DNA from: Pseudomonadales bacterium
GTDB taxonomy: Bacteria > Pseudomonadota > Gammaproteobacteria > Pseudomonadales > Azotimanducaceae
DNA: 64,000 bases
NCBI GenBank assembly: GCA_028285415.1
Contig: JANQPF010000009.1
Span: forward strand, 1 to 64,000
Reading direction: 5' to 3'
Under the pieces are notes generated by a model. The model did no database searches, was not told the origin of the DNA, and saw only the letters and a list, made by a program, of their open reading frames with translations. Made by a program: the position numbers and the translations under genes. Every line of letters starts with the position of its first letter. Position 1 is the stretch's first letter. Shown piece after piece: positions 26,427 through 34,470 of the stretch.

Positions 26427-27392
26427 TCAGGCGCTCGCAAGCTCGCCGACAAACTCTGCTTTTGCCGTCCGGTACTCGTTGATCAGGTCCGCGCAGAGCT
26501 GGGCCACCGGCACCACCGCCTTCGTCGCGCCAATGCCGTGACCGGCTGACCATATGCCTTTGTAGCGCTGCTTCGACTGTCCGTCTGACGTGACGATCTT
26601 ACCTGGACGTGTGACCGCCAGCTCATCGAGATCAATGCCCGCCTTGACGAGACTGGGGGCGTACCAGTTTGCCGGTGCGCCATCGAGGGCTGCGGACAGG
26701 AAAATGTCGGTCGCTTTGCCTTCGATCAGGCTGTCCCGGTAAGCGTCCGGAGCGAGGGACTCTTCCGTGGCGATAAAGCGCGTGCCCATGTACACCATGG
26801 ACGCCCCCAGGGCCTCGGCGGCAAGGACGTCCCGGCCGCTGGTAAGGCCACCCGCGAGGATGATCGGTTTGTCCGTGACCTGGCGGATCTCGCTGACCAG
26901 CGCAAACGGATTGATGGTGCCGCAGTGACCGCCGGCACCACCGGCAACCGCAATCAGGGCATCCGCGCCTGCCTCGACGGCTTTCTCCGCATGACGCGCC
27001 GACGCAACGTCGTGGAACGCAACGCCCCCGTAGTCGTGAATCTGTCTGAAGACGTCGTCCGGCGCGCCCTTGGAGGTCAAAACGACCGGGACTTTGTGTT
27101 TGATGACAAGCTCCAGGTCACCCTCCATCCGGGCATTGCTCGAATGGACAACGAGGTTGACCGCAAACGGTGCCGGTGTCTCACCGGCGTCTTCCGCCGC
27201 CGCGAGCGCCTGCTCGGTCTCGATCAACCATGCCTCGAAGACTTCCCGCGTGCGGGTGGAGTGCGCGGGATAGCTGCCCATCACACCGGCCCGGCAGGCT
27301 GCAATCGTCATCTGCGGATTCGACACGAGGAACATGGGCGCAACAATGAGCGGGAGCGCTAAGCGATCCGAAAAATCGAAAGGAATGGCCAT
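26427..27392 (-). CDS. Nitronate monooxygenase family flavoprotein
   Basis: The 321-residue TIM-barrel flavoprotein starts with LPLIVAPMFLVSNPQM and has the FMN phosphate-binding parts GGAGGHCGTINPF (about 160) and ILAGGLTSGRDVLAAEALGA, ending with GKIVTSDGQ. These match nitronate monooxygenase (2-nitropropane dioxygenase-like) proteins. In CoA-type catabolic clusters such proteins are often present without proof that nitronates are the real substrate; an enoyl reductase-like use is possible. Ribosome-site spacing and a 2-base gap link it to the ligase gene. Confidence 0.9.
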   Translation of the reverse strand: MAIPFDFSDRLALPLIVAPMFLVSNPQMTIAACRAGVMGSYPAHSTRTREVFEAWLIETEQALAAAEDAGETPAPFAVNLVVHSSNARMEGDLELVIKHKVPVVLTSKGAPDDVFRQIHDYGGVAFHDVASARHAEKAVEAGADALIAVAGGAGGHCGTINPFALVSEIRQVTDKPIILAGGLTSGRDVLAAEALGASMVYMGTRFIATEESLAPDAYRDSLIEGKATDIFLSAALDGAPANWYAPSLVKAGIDLDELAVTRPGKIVTSDGQSKQRYKGIWSAGHGIGATKAVVPVAQLCADLINEYRTAKAEFVGELASA

Positions 27393-27419
27393 ACGTGAAG
27401 TTCTCTGTTTGAGGGTGCG

Positions 27420-28709
27420 CTAGAGCGCAACGCGTTCCTGGGAAGCCAGCTCTTTCAGCGCCTGAATCCTGGTACCACCATCAACCCCGCCGAGGGTGCA
27501 CAAGCTCACGAACTTCGTATCCAGTTTTTGACCTTGTGCGTCGAGATCCGTAACCGGCTCCGAAAGGTCGTTGAACGATTCGTGTGCCACCTGGTTGTTG
27601 TCGACCCAGACCACGCGGGACTGGAAACTCGTGAGTGCGTCATCCGTCTCGACGCTGATTTTTGGAATCAGTGATTGCACCGCTGCGCTGCCCACAACGT
27701 CGTCGACAAACGTGGCCGGATCGGACGTATCAAATCCCTGCATCGCCAGAGAAGCCGTGCCGCGTAGACTGAACTTCCCTTCGAGCCCGGTCCTCGGCTC
27801 GGCAATGCCGCACACGTCGAGTAACGCCGGATTGACGGTGATGATCAGCGACGACAGGTCCTCTGTTTCGAGCGTCGTACGCAGCTTCAGCACGCTCTCG
27901 ATGGCCGAGTGAGTGAGGTGACACGCAGCGTGGTATTTGAAGAGCGTACCCATGATCAGCCAATCGTCCGCATCCGGCAGACCTGCGGGGGGGTTGCCAT
28001 TCGACGCTGCCTGCACGAAACCCTGGTTGCCCGACACCGCATCGGGATTTGCGGTGAATCCCGCAGCCGCAAGACGCGCGCAATTGACCCCGTTCTCCGC
28101 CGCCCGTCCGGGATGGTACGGCTTGGTCATCGTGCCGAAGTTGGCCTTGACCCCGCTGGCATGGGAGGCCGCCAGACCCATGGCAACCGCGTAGGTGTCT
28201 TTGTCGAGGCCCAGGAGGTGCGCTGCCGCGGCTGTAGCGCCAAACGTCCCGAAGGTCGCGGTCGTATGCCAACCCCGGGCATAGTGATCGCTGCCCATGG
28301 CGCGAAATACCCGGCCCTCGACTTCAACGCCTGTTACAAACGCGGCGATGAGTTGCTTGCCGCCCGCACCAATCTCCTCCGCAACGGCCAGGGCAGCCGG
28401 CAGGACCGGTGCCGTGGAATGGCAACCGGTACGAGAGCCGGTATCGTCGTAGTCGAGCGCATGCCCGCTGGCGCCGTTCAAAAGTGCCGCGGTCGGCGCT
28501 TCGAGCATGAGATCCGATCCCACCACGGTGCAGGCACCGCTGCGATGGCCGAACTGATCGCGCAGAATGGCGGCGAGCGGCTCGGCGCTACCCGCAACGG
28601 CACAGCCGAACCAGTCGAGAATGCACTGGTTCGCCACGGTCACGACGTCTTCCGGCAGCTGATCGTAGGTCAGATGCTGGTAGGTGTCCCACAGGTCCAG
28701 GTAGTTCAT
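27420..28709 (-). CDS. MmgE/PrpD family protein
   Basis: The 429-residue protein has QCILDWFGCAVAGSAEP at the start, GHALDYDDTG (about 80-90), GWHTTATFGTFGATAAAAHLLGLD (about 140) and FGTMTKPYHPGRAAENGV, the characteristic blocks of the MmgE/PrpD family (2-methylcitrate dehydratase, cis-aconitate decarboxylase, iminodisuccinate epimerase). The active-site region with HPGRAA is intact. The family acts on branched tri- or dicarboxylates. Its position between an SDR gene and a nitronate monooxygenase-like gene in a CoA operon suggests a branched acid substrate; the reaction is not determined by the sequence. Confidence 0.9.
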   Translation of the reverse strand: MNYLDLWDTYQHLTYDQLPEDVVTVANQCILDWFGCAVAGSAEPLAAILRDQFGHRSGACTVVGSDLMLEAPTAALLNGASGHALDYDDTGSRTGCHSTAPVLPAALAVAEEIGAGGKQLIAAFVTGVEVEGRVFRAMGSDHYARGWHTTATFGTFGATAAAAHLLGLDKDTYAVAMGLAASHASGVKANFGTMTKPYHPGRAAENGVNCARLAAAGFTANPDAVSGNQGFVQAASNGNPPAGLPDADDWLIMGTLFKYHAACHLTHSAIESVLKLRTTLETEDLSSLIITVNPALLDVCGIAEPRTGLEGKFSLRGTASLAMQGFDTSDPATFVDDVVGSAAVQSLIPKISVETDDALTSFQSRVVWVDNNQVAHESFNDLSEPVTDLDAQGQKLDTKFVSLCTLGGVDGGTRIQALKELASQERVAL

Positions 28710-28724
28710 CGCAGAATCCTCTAT

Positions 28725-29471
28725 TTACTGGATGGCCCGACCGCCATCGACGTCCAGGCAAACCCCGGTTAGAAATGCAGCTTCGCTCGAAGCCAGAAAG
28801 AACGTCGCGTCGGCCACATCCTGCGGCTGTGCGCGGCGTCCCATCGGAATCCCCGCGATGACCTGGGCATTCACCTCGTCCGGCAGCTCAGCGACGCCAG
28901 ACGCGTTCAAGTCGAAGCCGGTCGGGGCAGACACGGGCAGCACCGCGTTGACACGGATGCGCGGCGCCAGCTCCACGGCCAGCGCCTGTGTCAACGTGAG
29001 CACCGCGCCTTTTGCAGCGTAGTACGCCGCCAGACCCGGTCGCGGACGTTTGGCGCCGATGGACGAGGTTGCCACGATAGAGCTCCCCTCAGGCATGTGG
29101 GGCGCACAATACTTGGCCGCAAGGAAGACGCTGCGGGTATTGATCGCAAACATGCGGTCGAACTCCGCTGTGTCCATGTCGATCGCCCGACACACGCGAT
29201 GTGGCACCCCGGCGTTGGCACAGACGACGTCAATTTTGCCGAACGCGTCCACTGCCGCCTGCGCCATCGCGGCGTTCTGCGCTTCGTCAGCAACGTCAAT
29301 GGCAACGGCTACGGCTTCCGGCAACGTGGCCGCCACATCTTCTGCACCGCCCAGGTTCATATCGGCAACGACCACGGAGGCGCCGGCATCGGCAAACCTC
29401 GTGCACATGGCCTTGCCGAATCCGGAAGCTCCGCCAGTCACAATGACACACTTGTCCGTGAAGTCAGCCAT
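28725..29471 (-). CDS. SDR-family NAD-dependent dehydrogenase
   Basis: The 248-residue short-chain dehydrogenase has TGGASGFGKAMC (cofactor Gly motif), VVVADMNL with an Asp that favours NAD, CANAGVPH, and the catalytic YYAAK; DVDGGRAIQ closes the fold. In this operon it may act as a 3-hydroxyacyl-CoA or hydroxyacid dehydrogenase step after hydration by the MaoC proteins. It starts 3 bases after the acyl-CoA dehydrogenase stop. Confidence 0.92.
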   Translation of the reverse strand: MADFTDKCVIVTGGASGFGKAMCTRFADAGASVVVADMNLGGAEDVAATLPEAVAVAIDVADEAQNAAMAQAAVDAFGKIDVVCANAGVPHRVCRAIDMDTAEFDRMFAINTRSVFLAAKYCAPHMPEGSSIVATSSIGAKRPRPGLAAYYAAKGAVLTLTQALAVELAPRIRVNAVLPVSAPTGFDLNASGVAELPDEVNAQVIAGIPMGRRAQPQDVADATFFLASSEAAFLTGVCLDVDGGRAIQ

Positions 29472-29474
29472 CGG

Positions 29475-30650
29475 TCATTTCCCCATGATTCGGTCGGAGA
29501 TGATGCGCTGCATGATCTCCGAGGTGCCTTCGAATATTTTCGTCAAACGCGCATCACGCCAGTAGCGCTCCACCGGGTAGTGCGTGGTATAGCCAGCACC
29601 CCCCATGATCTGCAGGCACTCTGACGTCACCCGCTCCGACATTTCCGCAGCAAAGTACTTCACCATGGCAGCCTCTTTGTCGGCGCGACGGCCGGCGTCA
29701 ATTTCGTTACAGACGTGGTACATGAGCTGGCGCGCCGCTTCGATTTCGGTGGCGGCGGTGGCAATCTTGAATCGGATCGCCTGGAACTTGCCGATCGGGC
29801 GGCCAAACTGTTCGCGCTCGTTCGCGTAGTCGATGGCAACGTTCAGCGCGCCCTGAGCCGCGCCGATGGAACGGGCGGCCGTGTGCGCGCGCGCCCCTTC
29901 GAGACCTCGCTGAATCCCGACAAAGCCGCCAGACATGGAAGCGGGACCACCGCCTTCTTCCGAATCACGCTCCATCACCGGCACGCGCACGTTATCGAAG
30001 TGCAGCTCATAGGTTTTCCAGCCGTGATAACCAATCTTCGGGATTGGGCTGCCCTGAACGCCCGCCGGCAGCTCACCTCGCGGTTTTTCGACCGCAATGC
30101 TTTTCATTCCCGCCTGGCGCGCGTCGCTGTCCGACTCGACCCGGCAGACGACGCTGATGAAATCTGCGCCGTCGGCAAACGTGCACCAGTATTTGTTGCC
30201 GTTGATGATCCAGTCGTCGCCATCGCGAACCGCCTTGCAGCTGACGCCCGCCATGTCAGAGCCGGCATTCGGCTCAGACATGGCAAACGCGCCGAGATAC
30301 TGGCCGGCTGCCATCTGCGCAATCTTCTCGTCCCGCTCGGCACCCCCGCCGGGGATGGACCGCCAGAATCCATTACCACGGGCAATGATGCTGGCAACGC
30401 TCATCCATCCGCGAGCAAGCTCCTCGGCAACGAGACAGTATTCGAAGCAGCCCAGACCCAGGCCACCTTTCTCTTCCGGGATGGTGATCCCGAAGTAGCC
30501 CATATCACCCATCTTGTCGATGAGCTCCCGGGGAATCTGGCCTTTTTCAGGGTCCAGCTCGTTCGCCACAGGCAGAACTTCGTTGGTGGTAAAGTCGCGC
30601 GCCGTCTCCTGAATCATGTGGCGCTCGTCGGTCCAATATCCGTCACTCAT
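29475..30650 (-). CDS. Acyl-CoA dehydrogenase
   Basis: The 391-residue flavoenzyme shows MGYFGITIPEEKGGLGLG, AMSEPNAGSDMAGVSCKAV (substrate/FAD loop), NGNKYWCTFADGADFISVVCR and the C-terminal ARLTKIFEGTSEIMQRII, which carries the catalytic Glu. It oxidises acyl-CoA to enoyl-CoA, passing electrons to ETF. It lies third from the operon start after the CoA lyase (8-base gap). The enoyl-CoA product would be the substrate of the MaoC hydratases encoded first. Confidence 0.94.
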   Translation of the reverse strand: MSDGYWTDERHMIQETARDFTTNEVLPVANELDPEKGQIPRELIDKMGDMGYFGITIPEEKGGLGLGCFEYCLVAEELARGWMSVASIIARGNGFWRSIPGGGAERDEKIAQMAAGQYLGAFAMSEPNAGSDMAGVSCKAVRDGDDWIINGNKYWCTFADGADFISVVCRVESDSDARQAGMKSIAVEKPRGELPAGVQGSPIPKIGYHGWKTYELHFDNVRVPVMERDSEEGGGPASMSGGFVGIQRGLEGARAHTAARSIGAAQGALNVAIDYANEREQFGRPIGKFQAIRFKIATAATEIEAARQLMYHVCNEIDAGRRADKEAAMVKYFAAEMSERVTSECLQIMGGAGYTTHYPVERYWRDARLTKIFEGTSEIMQRIISDRIMGK

Positions 30651-30658
30651 AGTCGTTC

Positions 30659-31582
30659 CTAAAGGCCGTACAGATCGGCAAGTTCCAGGGTGTTGGCGTA
30701 GTAGCGCACCGTCGCTGCGTCAGCGAACTTGCCGTCGATCATGACCGCCCCTTCGCCGCGCTCCTCGGATTCTCGGTAAGCTGCGGTGAGCTTTCTCGCC
30801 TCGTCGATCTTTTCCCGGCGCGGCGTGAAGATGTCCTGCGCATGTTCTATTTGACGCGGATGCAGCGCCCACTTCCCCACCATGCCGAGGGCGCGCGCCT
30901 GCAGACACGACTCGCGATAGGCGTCAGTGTTGGCAATGTTGCCGAACGGGCCGTCCACCGCGTCGATGCCGCGCGCGCGCGCGGCCATGGCAACGCGGAA
31001 CTTTGCGTAGTGAAATACGTCACCCGGGTATTTGTAGTCCGGACCGTACATCGCGTCGAAATCGAGCCCCTGGCTCGCTGAGTAGTCCCCCATGCCGAAC
31101 ACCATGGCTTCCAGGCGCGGCGTACTACCGGCAATCTCTTCGACGTTCTGCAGCCCCAGCGTCTCTTCGATCAGAAGCTCGAGGCCAATCTTTTTGTCGA
31201 GACCCAGCTTCAGCTCGAGCTGGGTCAGAAGCTTGTCGGCAAATAGAACGTCCGAAGCGTCGAACGGCTTGGTGAGCATGATCGTGTCGAGGTTTCCACC
31301 GGCCTTTTCAACGACCGTGATGATGTCGTCGTGGCACCATTGCGTACCGGTATCGTTGATCCGCACGCACCGAACCGTATCTCCCCAGTCGAGGTTGTTC
31401 AGCGCGTCCACAACGTTGTCACGCGCCGCAACTTTCTGATTCGGCGCGCAGGCGTCTTCCAGGTCCAGGAAGACATGATCGACGCCGCTCTCGGACGCCT
31501 TCTGGATCATTTTGGGATTGCTGCCGGGTACGGAAAGCTGGCAGCGGCGATGGCGCCGGGGTTGCCCGTTGGCGTTGTGCAT
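30659..31582 (-). CDS. HpcH/HpaI-family CoA ester lyase (malyl-CoA/beta-methylmalyl-CoA lyase-like)
   Basis: The 307-residue protein has CQLSVPGSNPKMIQKA, DHVFLDLEDACAPNQK, CVRINDTGTQW, LELLIEETLGLQNVEEIA and GMVGKWALHPRQIEHAQ, the order seen in Mcl1-type CoA lyases of the citrate lyase beta family. These split malyl-CoA, beta-methylmalyl-CoA or citramalyl-CoA into acetyl- or propionyl-CoA plus glyoxylate or pyruvate. The conserved metal-binding Glu/Asp are in place. Two MaoC hydratase genes lie directly upstream, a pairing also seen with mesaconyl-CoA hydratase and Mcl1. Confidence 0.9.
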   Translation of the reverse strand: MHNANGQPRRHRRCQLSVPGSNPKMIQKASESGVDHVFLDLEDACAPNQKVAARDNVVDALNNLDWGDTVRCVRINDTGTQWCHDDIITVVEKAGGNLDTIMLTKPFDASDVLFADKLLTQLELKLGLDKKIGLELLIEETLGLQNVEEIAGSTPRLEAMVFGMGDYSASQGLDFDAMYGPDYKYPGDVFHYAKFRVAMAARARGIDAVDGPFGNIANTDAYRESCLQARALGMVGKWALHPRQIEHAQDIFTPRREKIDEARKLTAAYRESEERGEGAVMIDGKFADAATVRYYANTLELADLYGL

Positions 31583-31606
31583 CGTTCGTCTCCTTGAAAT
31601 TGTCGT

Positions 31607-32089
31607 TCAGCGGTCGAGCCAGTGGCTCTTTTTCTTAATCAGTGCGGTGCGCTCGAGCTCGGCTACGAGCTCTTTGTTCTGGTTCACTCCCCAGTGCTTG
31701 AAAACGACGATGCCTGCGTCTTCGCGGTCGCTTTCCCGCTTCTCGAGCACGCGCGAATAGGCATAAAGCGTGTCGCCGTGGAACACCATCGTCTTCAGCT
31801 GGATTTTGTCGAGCCCCAGCTCTGCGAGCGCGTTCTCACACGTATCCTGCGTCGCCAGCCCCAGCACCAGAGAGAAGTTCACCCCGCCGTAGCAGAGAAT
31901 TTGTCCCAGCGGTGTTTTTGACATCTGATCTTCGTTGAAATGACCCTGTGCCGTGTTCATGACCATGTTGGTAATGTTGACGTTTTCGAGATTGGTCATC
32001 GTCTTGCCGCGGGCGTGGCGGATGGTCTGGCCAACCTCGAAGTCTTCGAAATAGTTGTCGTCACTCGTGAGCCTTGCCACGTTATCCAT
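31607..32089 (-). CDS. MaoC-like hotdog hydratase, second subunit
   Basis: The 160-residue protein has a short N-terminal part with YFEDFEVGQTIRHARGKTM and then HFNEDQMSKTPLGQILCYGG, a MaoC-type hydratase motif in altered form: the usual Asp-x4-His dyad is not clear. LKTMVFHGDTLYAYSRVLEK follows. Its start overlaps the upstream MaoC gene by 8 bases, so the two are coupled and may form a heteromeric hydratase. Function is inferred as enoyl-CoA hydration. Confidence 0.85.
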   Translation of the reverse strand: MDNVARLTSDDNYFEDFEVGQTIRHARGKTMTNLENVNITNMVMNTAQGHFNEDQMSKTPLGQILCYGGVNFSLVLGLATQDTCENALAELGLDKIQLKTMVFHGDTLYAYSRVLEKRESDREDAGIVVFKHWGVNQNKELVAELERTALIKKKSHWLDR

Positions 32090-32645
32090 TGCCTTTGTCC
32101 CCTTTTGCAGCCTTTGCAGCCTTGGCAACCTTCTCGCCCCCCATTTGCCCCTTCCAGATAGCAAGGTTCGAGCGCCGATACTCGATGACTTTGCGGCCGT
32201 GCTGGTTGAAGCCCTCGTTGAACCAGGTGACAACGCCGCGGCCTTCACTGGACTCGGACTCACGTTTCGCTTCCGTCGTGGAAACTGCGGTCAGCGTATC
32301 TCCGGGGTAGACGGGTTCGAGGTATTTGAGGTCATAGACGCCGAGGAACGGCCCGCCCAGACCCTCCGAGCAGATCTCCACCGTGAGCCCGAGGATCATG
32401 TTGAACACGAGCTGCGGACAGACCACGATGTCGGGATGTCCGTGCGCCTTGGCATACTCGCGATTGAAATAAAGCGGGTTGTACGCGAGCGTCAAATGGC
32501 AGAATTGGATCGCATCCGCTTCGGTGATCGTACGGCCCCAGTGATGATGAATGACCTCACCGACTTCAAAATCGTGAAAGCCCTGTCCGCGCTTACGCAG
32601 CACGGCGGACGCCATCACCTCTTCTATTTCACTCCCATCGCTCAC
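32082..32645 (-). CDS. MaoC-like hotdog hydratase, first subunit
   Basis: This MaoC-family protein has GFHDFEVGEVIHHHWGRTITEADAIQF and then YNPLYFNREYAKAHGHPDIVVCPQLVFNMI, the hotdog hydratase core. It ends in a Lys/Ala-rich tail (AKAAKAAKGDK). I start it at the GTG at 32645 (GGGAAGG five bases upstream, 187 residues): the best minus-strand promoter (TTGACA at 32708-32703) would initiate downstream of the ATG at 32681, which is the alternative start (199 residues). It heads the eight-gene operon. Confidence 0.82.
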   Translation of the reverse strand: MSDGSEIEEVMASAVLRKRGQGFHDFEVGEVIHHHWGRTITEADAIQFCHLTLAYNPLYFNREYAKAHGHPDIVVCPQLVFNMILGLTVEICSEGLGGPFLGVYDLKYLEPVYPGDTLTAVSTTEAKRESESSEGRGVVTWFNEGFNQHGRKVIEYRRSNLAIWKGQMGGEKVAKAAKAAKGDKGNG

Positions 32646-32673
32646 TGTGCCCTTCCCGAGTCCACCAAAGATA

Positions 32674-32719
32674 TTGAGCATTCAACCAATAAGTTTTATA
32701 TTTGTCAACCAACCAATAA
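32674..32719. promoter_or_regulatory. Divergent promoter with CAACCAATAA direct repeats
   Basis: For the + strand gene, TTGAGC (32674-32679) and TATATT (32697-32702) are 17 bases apart. CAACCAATAA occurs at 32683-32692, between these boxes, and again at 32710-32719; a further CAACC starts at 32706. For the minus operon TTGACA reads at 32708-32703. The repeats overlap both promoters and look like an operator; no regulator gene is next to it. Confidence 0.6.
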
Positions 32720-32731
32720 CTTAGAAGCGCC

Positions 32732-33499
32732 ATGAATCAACTGGCATACCAGGTCCTGGGTAAAGCGGATCAACCCGCGGTGTTGCTGTTGCACGGTTTC
32801 ATGTCGAGTAACGCGCAGTGGCTGCTCAACGTCGAGCGGCTTGCCGAGGTGCGGCGTCTTGTCCTTGTGGAGCTTTGGGGTCACGGGAACTCGCCGAGCC
32901 CTGAGCAACGCTCCGCGTTTTCCATCGAGGCATACAATGAGCAGTTCGAGCAGATACGAGCGGCGCTGGAGATCGATGAGTGGCATGTCATCGGTCAGTC
33001 ATACGGTGCGGGCGTGGTCATCAACTACGCGCTTGCCCATCCCGAACGGGTCCTGAGCGTCGTTGCCACCAACTCCCGGTCGGCATTCGGCCAGCTCACC
33101 GCCGAGCAGCGCTCGACAGATACTGCCGATCCGCTGGCGGGAGAGTTTGATGTGAGGGCACTGCCCTACCATCCCATTCATTCCCGCCGTTTTCCGGAAA
33201 CCGTCAAAGCCGCCCTGGTCGAAAGCGCCGATCGCATACCGCGGGAGGCCATCCGCAGAGGTGGCGAACTCGGGGGGAGACTCAACTGTGCCGCAACGAT
33301 CAACGAGCTCGAGATGCCGCTACTGATCACCAACGGTCGCTACGAGAAAGCATTCCAGCCGGAACTGGCGGCGCTCTTGCAACGCCACCCTGCCCTGCAG
33401 GTCGTCAACCTCGACGGTGGTCACTCGGTGAACATCGAGGCGCCGGAGGCGTTCAACGAGGCGGTGCTGACTTTTCAATCGGCCATCCAGCCGGATTAG
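32732..33499 (+). CDS. Alpha/beta hydrolase
   Basis: The 255-residue protein has the oxyanion loop LLLHGFMSSNAQW, ELWGHGNSP, the nucleophile elbow IGQSYGAG (Ser about 96) and a C-terminal His in DGGHSVNIEAPEAF. The acid after strand 7 is not the usual Asp: the matching stretch is ITNGRYEKAF, where Glu may serve. No signal peptide. It diverges from the CoA operon across a 50-base shared control region, so it may release or process the operon substrate, for example as an ester or lactone hydrolase. Confidence 0.9.
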   Translation: MNQLAYQVLGKADQPAVLLLHGFMSSNAQWLLNVERLAEVRRLVLVELWGHGNSPSPEQRSAFSIEAYNEQFEQIRAALEIDEWHVIGQSYGAGVVINYALAHPERVLSVVATNSRSAFGQLTAEQRSTDTADPLAGEFDVRALPYHPIHSRRFPETVKAALVESADRIPREAIRRGGELGGRLNCAATINELEMPLLITNGRYEKAFQPELAALLQRHPALQVVNLDGGHSVNIEAPEAFNEAVLTFQSAIQPD

Positions 33500-34470
33500 A
33501 TCAGCCCGATGTCCCGTACCGCGTTCATGAGCTCGGTTTTGCCCGGGAGATAAAGATCTTCCAGCACCGGTGCAAACGGTACCGGCGTAAACGGCGCGCC
33601 GACGCGTTTGACCGGCGCGTCGAGATAGTCGAACGCTTCGTCGGCAATCCGTGCCGCAATCTCAGCGCCGACCCCACACGTACGCACCGCTTCGTGAGCC
33701 ACGATCGCGCGGTTGGTCTTGCGCACGCTGGTGAGGATCGACGCCATATCCAACGGCGACAGCGTTCGCGGATCGATCACCTCCGCCTCGACCCCACGAG
33801 CCGCGAGCTCATCCGCGGCCTCCAGCGCATCGATCACCAGGCGGCCGGTTGCAACGATGGTGAGATCAGCGCCCGGACGTTTGATCTCGGCGCGGCCGAG
33901 TGGCACCGTATACGGCTCGTCAGGGACCTCACAGCTCGTCTGCATGCAACGTTTGTTCGAAACATAGATCACCGGGTCGTCGTCGCGAATGGCAGCCGCC
34001 AGCAGGCCTTTGGCGTCGTAGGCGTTGCTCGGCATGACAACTTTCAATCCCGGCACATGACAGAACCAGGCTTCCAGACTCCCGGAATGCTGGGCAGCGG
34101 AGCTGCTGTCGATCCCGGCGTGAGTCGTGACGACAATCGGCAATCGGGCCTGTCCGCCCAACATGTATTTCATCTTTGCCATCTGATTGACGATCTGATC
34201 CATCGCTACGGTGACAAAATCCATGATCATGATCTCGATGATTGGACGCAGCCCCACGGCTGCCGAACCGACACCGAGACCAGTGAGCGCAAGCTCGGAG
34301 ATCGCCGTATTCACAATCCGTTTGTCACCGTATTTGGCATGTAACCCGGCTTCGGTGCCGAAAGGTCCGCCCACACGCACGTCTTCACCGGCAACAAAGA
34401 CCCGTTCGTCACGCGCCATTTCCTGATCGATCGCCTCGTTGATGGCGGCGGTCATGGTCTTTTCACTCAC
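33496..34470 (-). CDS. 2-oxoacid/acetoin dehydrogenase E1 component, beta subunit
   Basis: The 324-residue protein follows the E1-beta (transketolase-like) pattern: MTAAINEAIDQEMARDERVFVAGEDV, GPFGTEAGLHAKYG, INTAISELALTGLGVGSA-like and THAGIDSSSAAQHSGSLEAWF, then RLVIDALEAADEL. It pairs with the E1-alpha gene, whose stop overlaps its GTG start (GTGA). Together they would decarboxylate a 2-oxo acid or acetoin with thiamine diphosphate. No E2 or E3 gene is in the window. Confidence 0.92.
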   Translation of the reverse strand: MSEKTMTAAINEAIDQEMARDERVFVAGEDVRVGGPFGTEAGLHAKYGDKRIVNTAISELALTGLGVGSAAVGLRPIIEIMIMDFVTVAMDQIVNQMAKMKYMLGGQARLPIVVTTHAGIDSSSAAQHSGSLEAWFCHVPGLKVVMPSNAYDAKGLLAAAIRDDDPVIYVSNKRCMQTSCEVPDEPYTVPLGRAEIKRPGADLTIVATGRLVIDALEAADELAARGVEAEVIDPRTLSPLDMASILTSVRKTNRAIVAHEAVRTCGVGAEIAARIADEAFDYLDAPVKRVGAPFTPVPFAPVLEDLYLPGKTELMNAVRDIGLI

